Shown here piece by piece: positions 59,132 through 64,000 of a DNA stretch of 64,000 nucleotides. Source of the DNA: Pseudomonas sp. MH9.2 (GTDB taxonomy: Bacteria > Pseudomonadota > Gammaproteobacteria > Pseudomonadales > Pseudomonadaceae). Each line of letters begins with the position of its first letter. Positions within the stretch are counted from its first letter, which is position 1. The stretch covers positions 3,624,501-3,688,500 of the forward strand of contig NZ_CP133784.1 in the NCBI RefSeq assembly GCF_034353875.1. The letters are read 5' to 3'. Below the pieces are notes generated by a model that was not told the origin of the DNA, ran no database searches, and worked only from the letters and a program-made list of their open reading frames with translations. The position numbers were made by a program, and so were the translations under genes.

Positions 59132-59595
59132 GACACCATCTGCGGCGAGCCCAAATCCTGCAGGCGCGGGCTTGACGGGTTAGCCAGGCAGACTGCCATC
59201 GCGGCGGGACGCGTAGTTATAGGCTTGCTCCTTCAATGGGCACTGTCCGTCTGCACCGCCACCTTTTAGCGCGCGGCACTTTGAGCACCTACCGCTGGTC
59301 GGTTCGTGCACTGCAGTGACACTCCTTTAGTCTAGGTCGGTACGCACTTCACACAAGTGCTACCGAAGTGCTCAACCTCCCGAATCAGCCCGCAGCATAA
59401 GGCGTCTGCGACGTATAACCCCTCTAGTCGTGGGTCCTTATATAGACGCATCACGACGTCGTTTTCAGGTTTTATTGAATGGCCATTCAACTTTAGGCAT
59501 GGCATTTGCGTTGTCATCACAAAGCCCTCATCGCATGGGCAATAACAAGAGCCTCGCCTGAGGCCATCAATCGCTTTGTGTGAGGAGATACCGTG
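59132..59595 (+). promoter_or_regulatory. gbdR upstream region
   Basis: 464 bases between sdaB and gbdR. It contains a perfect 16-base palindrome TTGAATGGCCATTCAA (59475-59490) and, seven bases later, a sigma-54-like promoter. Before that, only a REP-poor, moderately AT-rich stretch with no gene. Confidence 0.6.
59494..59510 (+). promoter_or_regulatory. Sigma-54-type promoter of gbdR
   Basis: TAGGCATGGCATTTGCG has GG (59496-59497) and GC (59508-59509) exactly 10 bases apart, and matches the consensus TGGCACG-N4-TTGC at most positions. Predicted start near 59521, 75 bases before the gbdR ATG. Confidence 0.65.
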
Positions 59596-60699
59596 ATGAC
59601 TTCGTTCAACTCCGGGGCCCAACCCCAGAACCGCGCGCCGCAATCCATCGGCTTTCTGCTGTTGGATAATTTCACGCTGATTTCCCTCGCCTCGGCGGTT
59701 GAGCCGCTGCGAATGGCCAACCAGCTGTCTGGTCGTGAGCTGTATCGCTGGACCACCCTGAGCGCCGACGGTGGGCAAGTCTGGGCCAGCGATGGTCTGC
59801 AAATCACCCCTGACGCCTCCATGCACAAAGCCCCCGTCCTGGACACCGTGATTGTGTGCGGCGGCGTGGGCATCCAGCGCACCGTGACCCGCGAGCACGT
59901 CAGTTGGCTGCAAAGCCAGGCGCGCCAATCGCGTCGTCTGGGCGCTGTCTGCACCGGTAGTTGGGCCTTGGCCTGTGCCGGCCTGCTTGACGGTTTCGAT
60001 TGCAGCGTGCACTGGGAATGCCTGGCCGCGATGCAGGAAGCTTTCCCGCGTGTGGCCATGAGCACCCGCTTGTTTACCCTCGACCGTAACCGCTTCACCA
60101 GCTCTGGCGGCACTGCGCCGCTGGACATGATGCTGCACTTGATCAGCCGCGATCACGGTCGCGAACTGTCGGCAGCGATTTCCGAGATGTTCGTCTACGA
60201 GCGCATTCGCAACGAGCAGGATCACCAGCGTGTGCCGCTCAAGCACATGCTCGGCACCAATCAGCCGAAACTGCAGGAAATCGTTGCGTTGATGGAGGCC
60301 AACCTGGAAGAGCCTATCGACTTGGACGAGCTGGCAGTGTACGTCACCGTTTCCCGGCGTCAGCTAGAGCGGCTGTTCCAGAAATACCTGCACTGCTCAC
60401 CGTCGCGCTATTACCTCAAGCTGCGCTTGATCCGCGCCCGGCAACTGCTCAAGCAGACGCCAATGTCGATCATCGAAGTGGCGTCGGTGTGTGGCTTCGT
60501 GTCCACGCCGCACTTCTCCAAGTGCTACCGTGAATACTTCGGCATTCCGCCGCGTGACGAACGCGTCGGCTCCAACACCGCGCAGCAACTCGCAATGATG
60601 CCAATCCCGCAATCACTGGTACTGGCGCCGCTGTCCGGTCCGCTGTCGGCGCTGAGCCAGGCGCGTAATGAATCGACATTTGCGAGTGTGCGGTTGTAA
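59596..60699 (+). CDS. gbdR: AraC/GlxA-type activator of choline and glycine betaine catabolism
   Basis: A 367-residue regulator with an N-terminal DJ-1/GATase-like domain (IGFLLLDNFTLISLASAVEPLRMAN) and a C-terminal AraC double helix-turn-helix (DLDELAVYVTVSRRQLERLF and SIIEVASVCGFVSTPHFSKCYREYFG). Length and position match GbdR, which activates betaine and dimethylglycine catabolism and cbcXWV. The ATG at 59596 has AGGAG eight bases upstream; a GTG three bases earlier is in frame. It lies in the conserved cbcXWV-sdaB-gbdR block. Confidence 0.93.
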   Translation: MTSFNSGAQPQNRAPQSIGFLLLDNFTLISLASAVEPLRMANQLSGRELYRWTTLSADGGQVWASDGLQITPDASMHKAPVLDTVIVCGGVGIQRTVTREHVSWLQSQARQSRRLGAVCTGSWALACAGLLDGFDCSVHWECLAAMQEAFPRVAMSTRLFTLDRNRFTSSGGTAPLDMMLHLISRDHGRELSAAISEMFVYERIRNEQDHQRVPLKHMLGTNQPKLQEIVALMEANLEEPIDLDELAVYVTVSRRQLERLFQKYLHCSPSRYYLKLRLIRARQLLKQTPMSIIEVASVCGFVSTPHFSKCYREYFGIPPRDERVGSNTAQQLAMMPIPQSLVLAPLSGPLSALSQARNESTFASVRL

Positions 60700-60712
60700 G
60701 ACGAGCTAGTAC

Positions 60713-60750
60713 TCCCCTGTAGGAGCCAACGTGTTGGCTCCTACAGGGGA
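60713..60750. terminator. 18-bp perfect hairpin after gbdR
   Basis: Arms 60713-60730 and 60733-60750 are exact reverse complements around a GT loop; a T run follows after six bases (about 60756-60764). REP-like in sequence (GTAGGAGCCAAC) and able to act as the gbdR terminator. Confidence 0.8.
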
Positions 60751-61007
60751 TGGTTATTTTTTTTGTATACCGCCAACGCTGGCAACAATTGCTGATCAAT
60801 TGCCTGGCGCACTGCTGGCAAGATCGTCGCGCTGCCGGTGAGTATTTGTTCGATCATTCTGCGTAACGCCGTGGCGCGGGCTTCGGTCAGGCCGCATACC
60901 GCTTGGGTGCAGGCTTGTTCGGCGGTGGCGCCAGGGGGCATGTCGAAACCCAAGGCCCTGAGTTGGCTGAGCAGGTCTTCTTGGTCAATCAAATCCGCAT
61001 GCATCAT
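60741..61007 (-). CDS. Small uncharacterised helical protein
   Basis: An 88-residue protein starting MMHADLIDQEDLLSQLRALG, with GGAG eight bases before the ATG at 61007. The sequence predicts mostly helix (TEARATALRRMIEQILTG, PAVRQAIDQQLLPALAVY). It contains two Cys around QACTQAVCG but no known motif. I do not recognise a family. It is convergent with gbdR and its stop overlaps the REP-like hairpin. Confidence 0.65.
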   Translation of the reverse strand: MMHADLIDQEDLLSQLRALGFDMPPGATAEQACTQAVCGLTEARATALRRMIEQILTGSATILPAVRQAIDQQLLPALAVYKKNNHPL

Positions 61008-61153
61008 GTCGTCCACTCCTTTTATTCGGTATGGGTTGATTCTCGTTGCGCCCGTACGTGGCGGCAAGACCCTGCGAGGGCAATGGCCGGCATTCCTATG
61101 AACAGGTCGTTTTCGGTGATCCGCCGCCTTCACCTCGCAGCAAAGGCGAGACC

Positions 61154-61177
61154 AAAAAAAGGGCCGTTAGGCCCCCT
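61154..61177 (-). terminator. Terminator of the autotransporter gene
   Basis: GGGCC (61161-61165), loop GTTA, GGCCC (61170-61174), followed on the minus strand by a run of seven U (61154-61160). Sixteen bases beyond the stop. Confidence 0.82.
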
Positions 61178-61192
61178 AAATGAAATCAATAT

Positions 61193-63439
61193 TTACCAGC
61201 TGTAGCGCAGACCTACGTTCATGCCCCACGGCTGCTCAATGTTGTTGCCCTTCATGTAGTCGAAGTCAGCATGCACTTGCAGTACATCGGTCAGTTGCGC
61301 AGCGATACCTGCGCCCAACTCGGCACGTGAACCTGACAGATCGTTAGTAAAACGATTGCCGTTAATGCTGACTTGATTGCTGCTGAGGAACTCACGCGCC
61401 GCCGCGACCTTCACGTACGGTTGTACAAAGCCGCCATCCGTCAGCGCGAATTTACGCCCCGCATGGGTACCGACCTTGGCCATTAGCGAATCGGCCTTGT
61501 TGCTGCTCGCTTGCATACCGTTGTCCAAGTCGTAGTCCTGGCCGCTGACCCACAGACCGGAGACCTGAGCGAAGGGTTCGATGAACCAGTCTTCATTGAG
61601 CTTTATGCGTTTGCCAGCTTCCACCGACACACCGATACCGTGGTTGGTGTACGTGCCTTTGGACTTCTCGCCGTCGCGCATCACTACGTCCGAAGAGTTT
61701 TGGAAGCGGTTGGCCTTGATCAGCGCATCGACGTAGAAACCATCGTCTGCCAGCCAGGTCGTGTAAGCCCCGATGTAGTAGCTGTCGACTTCGCCGGTGG
61801 TGCCTTCTTTCAAGTCGAGATCCGACTTGCTGTACCCGCCCATCAGGCCGGCCAGCCATTGCCCGTTACTGCTTGGCAACGGTGCGTCGGCGCCGAAGGA
61901 AATACCCTGCTGGACTTGCGAGTAAGAGACGCCGCCGCCGGCTGACAGTTTGTATTTGTTGCCATAGCTGCGCATCCAGCCGCCACCCTGATCGCCACCG
62001 TTGCGCAGTTCACCCATGCGACTGCGCAGGGTTGCGGACTCACCATACCAAACGGTAGGTGCCGCGCTGAACAATCCAATCACCGAGCGCGAACCGGCGG
62101 AAACTTCGCCGGTTTGCACCAATGACCAGTCGGTGCCGCCCGTGCTGTTTTCCTGCTGTTCCAGCTCATAGGCGAAGGTGCCGAAATCGACCTTGTCACC
62201 CACCAACGAAAACTGCGCATCGCCGCTGCCGGTATGCACTATTTGCTGCGGATCAGCGCCTTCCAGCGGATCTATACCTGTGTTCTGTACGCGCAATTGA
62301 TGACTGCCGGTTGCGCTGCCGGTGACATCGAGAAAATCACTCTTCTGCGCCGCCAGATCGGTGCCCAAGGCAAAGGTCCCCGAGCCATTCAGCTCGCCAA
62401 CGGTCAGTGTCTGGAAGCCGTCTGAAGTACCGCGCAAGTCAACGGATCCTCCGTTCAGTTCGAGCTTGCCGACCGTGGAATTCCCTTCCATCAGCCATGT
62501 CGAGGAACCATCGATATTCAACGTCGTAGCGTTGTTGATAGCGCCAGTCAGGCTGGCATTGTTCGCCAAAGACAGGTGCGCGATCGAGTCACTGGTGACC
62601 AGAACATCGCCCACCAGTTGGCTGTCATTAATAGCGACATAGCCGGTTGCCGCATTATTAACTTCAAGGGCAATACCGTTACCACCGGACAGCGTCGAAC
62701 CGTTGCGGATATCGATATGAACATCTTGATTGGCAGCCGCCGATCGGGTGATGACAATGGCGCTGCCTTCCAGGCCCACAACGGACGACTGATCGACTAC
62801 CAGCGACGCAGGTCTTTCAGTTGCGCCGGTTGCATCACCCCAAATGACGACACCGTTATTATCGCCCGTGACCACACTGTTCTGATTGAATGAGGCGCTG
62901 GCACCGGCCACCACTACGCCCGCGCCACCGCTGACAAAACCATTGCCCGAAGCACCCGCGTGGCCTTCAACATGCGTATTGAACAGTTCAAGGGATGCAC
63001 TGTCGGTAACGTTAATGCCTCGGTCCGTCCCCGAAACGAAGCTGTTGCTGATGTGTGCGCTGGAAGCCTGCTCAAACCCCGATAGCCGAATGCCGAAACT
63101 GCTGACGTCGGGCCGGGCGGGATCAGCCTCGGCGATGATGGTGCTGTTGTTGATAACGGCACGGCTGTTGTACAGCGCGATGGCAGGTTCACCCGTGGAA
63201 GTGACCCTGCCGCCGTCCATTTCGAGTCGGGAATCGGCGGTCGCATGGATACGTCCTGTTTCGCCCCCAGCCTTCACGATCAAATGTGAGTCCTGAAGAT
63301 TGAACTCATAAACGGGGTCGCCATCTCGGATGACCACATTTTGCCCCGGCGGTACATCAATGGCGGCCTCGCACACGTTGGCCGTTATCACGCCCAATAC
63401 CATCACCAGTTGCCCGGCTTGCCCTTTGAACCGCTTCAT
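61193..63439 (-). CDS. Autotransporter with pertactin-like passenger
   Basis: A 748-residue type Va secretion protein. Signal peptide MKRFKGQAGQLVMVLGVITA, cleaved near CEA. Residues about 25-440 are a repetitive beta-helix passenger rich in Asn/Gly/Ser/Val, and about 470-748 form the outer-membrane barrel, ending in LRYSW with the terminal aromatic needed for BAM insertion. Passenger function (adhesin or other) is not clear; no catalytic triad or RGD was seen. The ATG at 63439 is used; a GTG at 63445 with AAGG seven bases upstream is possible. Confidence 0.88.
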   Translation of the reverse strand: MKRFKGQAGQLVMVLGVITANVCEAAIDVPPGQNVVIRDGDPVYEFNLQDSHLIVKAGGETGRIHATADSRLEMDGGRVTSTGEPAIALYNSRAVINNSTIIAEADPARPDVSSFGIRLSGFEQASSAHISNSFVSGTDRGINVTDSASLELFNTHVEGHAGASGNGFVSGGAGVVVAGASASFNQNSVVTGDNNGVVIWGDATGATERPASLVVDQSSVVGLEGSAIVITRSAAANQDVHIDIRNGSTLSGGNGIALEVNNAATGYVAINDSQLVGDVLVTSDSIAHLSLANNASLTGAINNATTLNIDGSSTWLMEGNSTVGKLELNGGSVDLRGTSDGFQTLTVGELNGSGTFALGTDLAAQKSDFLDVTGSATGSHQLRVQNTGIDPLEGADPQQIVHTGSGDAQFSLVGDKVDFGTFAYELEQQENSTGGTDWSLVQTGEVSAGSRSVIGLFSAAPTVWYGESATLRSRMGELRNGGDQGGGWMRSYGNKYKLSAGGGVSYSQVQQGISFGADAPLPSSNGQWLAGLMGGYSKSDLDLKEGTTGEVDSYYIGAYTTWLADDGFYVDALIKANRFQNSSDVVMRDGEKSKGTYTNHGIGVSVEAGKRIKLNEDWFIEPFAQVSGLWVSGQDYDLDNGMQASSNKADSLMAKVGTHAGRKFALTDGGFVQPYVKVAAAREFLSSNQVSINGNRFTNDLSGSRAELGAGIAAQLTDVLQVHADFDYMKGNNIEQPWGMNVGLRYSW

Positions 63440-63525
63440 TGCCACGCCCACACCTTGAATAATCGAGGGGCGCCATTTGATAGAGAAGGACTATATAAAA
63501 AGATCAGGCATTTCAGCAGTTGCTG

Positions 63526-63539
63526 TAGGACTTTTCCTA
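63526..63539. promoter_or_regulatory. Inverted repeat TAGGA-N4-TCCTA before the autotransporter gene
   Basis: TAGGA (63526-63530) and TCCTA (63535-63539) flank CTTT, 87 bases before the autotransporter start, in an AT-rich stretch with a TATATA element closer to the gene. Operator-like. Confidence 0.45.
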
Positions 63540-63604
63540 AAAATATGAGCGGATATACTCAAAATCACGTAGGCAGCGTTTTGCAGATAGCGGGCCCGCC
63601 AGTA

Positions 63605-64000
63605 TCACCAGGTATATCGCACACCCAAGTTGACTCCCCAAGGCTGTTCAATGTTATTGCCGTTGCTGTAATCAATGTCAGCGTGCAATTGCAGCACATT
63701 GGATAGTTGTGCCGCGATGCCAGCCCCCACTTCGCCTCGGCTACCGGAAAGGTCATCACTGAAGGTGGTGCGATTGACGCTGACCTCATTGCTCTTGGCA
63801 AACTCATGGGCCGCCGCCAGTTTCACGTAGGGCTGAACGAAACCACCGGACCTCAACGCAATCGTTCGTCCTACATGAGTTCCTACTTTGCCAAGGAACG
63901 AGTCGGCTTTGTTACTTTTGGCTTCAAGTCCGTGGTCCAGGCCGTAATTCTCGCCCGTCACCCACAAGGCCGAACCCTGCAGATAGGGCTCGACGAACCA
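63605..64000 (-). CDS. Second autotransporter, C-terminal barrel only (5' end outside window)
   Basis: The last 131 residues of an autotransporter barrel, from WFVEPYLQGSALWVTG to the terminal VRYTW. It is clearly paralogous to the gene at 61193-63439: both share SNKADS, KVGTH, GGFVQPYVK, DLSGSR, GAGIAAQL and GNNIEQPWG. The tandem pair has a 165-base gap with its own promoter-like DNA. The passenger lies outside the window. Confidence 0.88.
   Translation of the reverse strand, partial: WFVEPYLQGSALWVTGENYGLDHGLEAKSNKADSFLGKVGTHVGRTIALRSGGFVQPYVKLAAAHEFAKSNEVSVNRTTFSDDLSGSRGEVGAGIAAQLSNVLQLHADIDYSNGNNIEQPWGVNLGVRYTW

Noticed and set aside
59332..60246. Minus-strand frame across the gbdR start region
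   Set aside because: Antisense to gbdR's N-terminal domain and its promoter; no start signal.

Overview
The window looks like a chromosomal segment of a fluorescent-group Pseudomonas. The basis is gene content and order: betIBA-cbcXWV-sdaB-gbdR in the arrangement known from pseudomonads, divergent putA/putP, selO, mscK, dbpA and a TrxC-type thioredoxin. GC is high, and several hairpins have the REP/REPIN look common in this group. No rRNA, tRNA, CRISPR array, insertion sequence or prophage module was seen.

Region 1 (1-17163, minus strand) is an almost complete aryl-polyene (APE, xanthomonadin-like pigment) biosynthetic operon. It reads leftward from a chain-length-factor-like ketosynthase (apeC) to a ketosynthase truncated by the window edge (apeR). 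About 20 genes are packed with ATGA-type or short overlaps. They cover starter supply and activation (an MIO ammonia-lyase, an AMP ligase), two ACPs, ketosynthases, a ketoreductase, hot-dog dehydratases, a thioesterase, glycosyl- and acyl-transferases, a methyltransferase, a LolA-like protein and an MMPL exporter. Three features stand out: the ligase is fused to a dehydratase, a flavoprotein carries flavin-dependent halogenase signatures, and a CPA2-type antiporter-like membrane protein sits inside the operon.

Region 2 (17164-21078) is a small accessory patch: an orphan ParA ATPase, a PAAR-like protein whose 3' end runs antisense into parA, trxC, a small secreted protein and an uncharacterised 275-residue protein.

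Region 3 (21017-49120) is mostly housekeeping and transport: selO, mscK, a CvrA-type K+/H+ antiporter, an acyl-CoA dehydrogenase, proline use (putA/putP divergent around five TGCAAC-type sites), a PL7 alginate lyase without signal peptide, small conserved genes, a FUSC membrane protein, a YhiN-type flavoprotein, dbpA, an MFS pump and a TldD/TldE-like pair.

Region 4 (49234-60699) covers an RraA-like protein and then choline/glycine-betaine metabolism: BetA, BetB and the repressor BetI; the choline ABC transporter CbcXWV; L-serine dehydratase SdaB, which removes the serine at the end of the route; and the AraC-type activator GbdR. Candidate regulatory DNA includes a BetI-like palindrome, a 21-bp-phased direct repeat, a palindrome before gbdR and a sigma-54-like promoter for gbdR.

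Region 5 (60741-64000) holds a small unknown gene and two tandem paralogous autotransporters, the second cut by the window edge.
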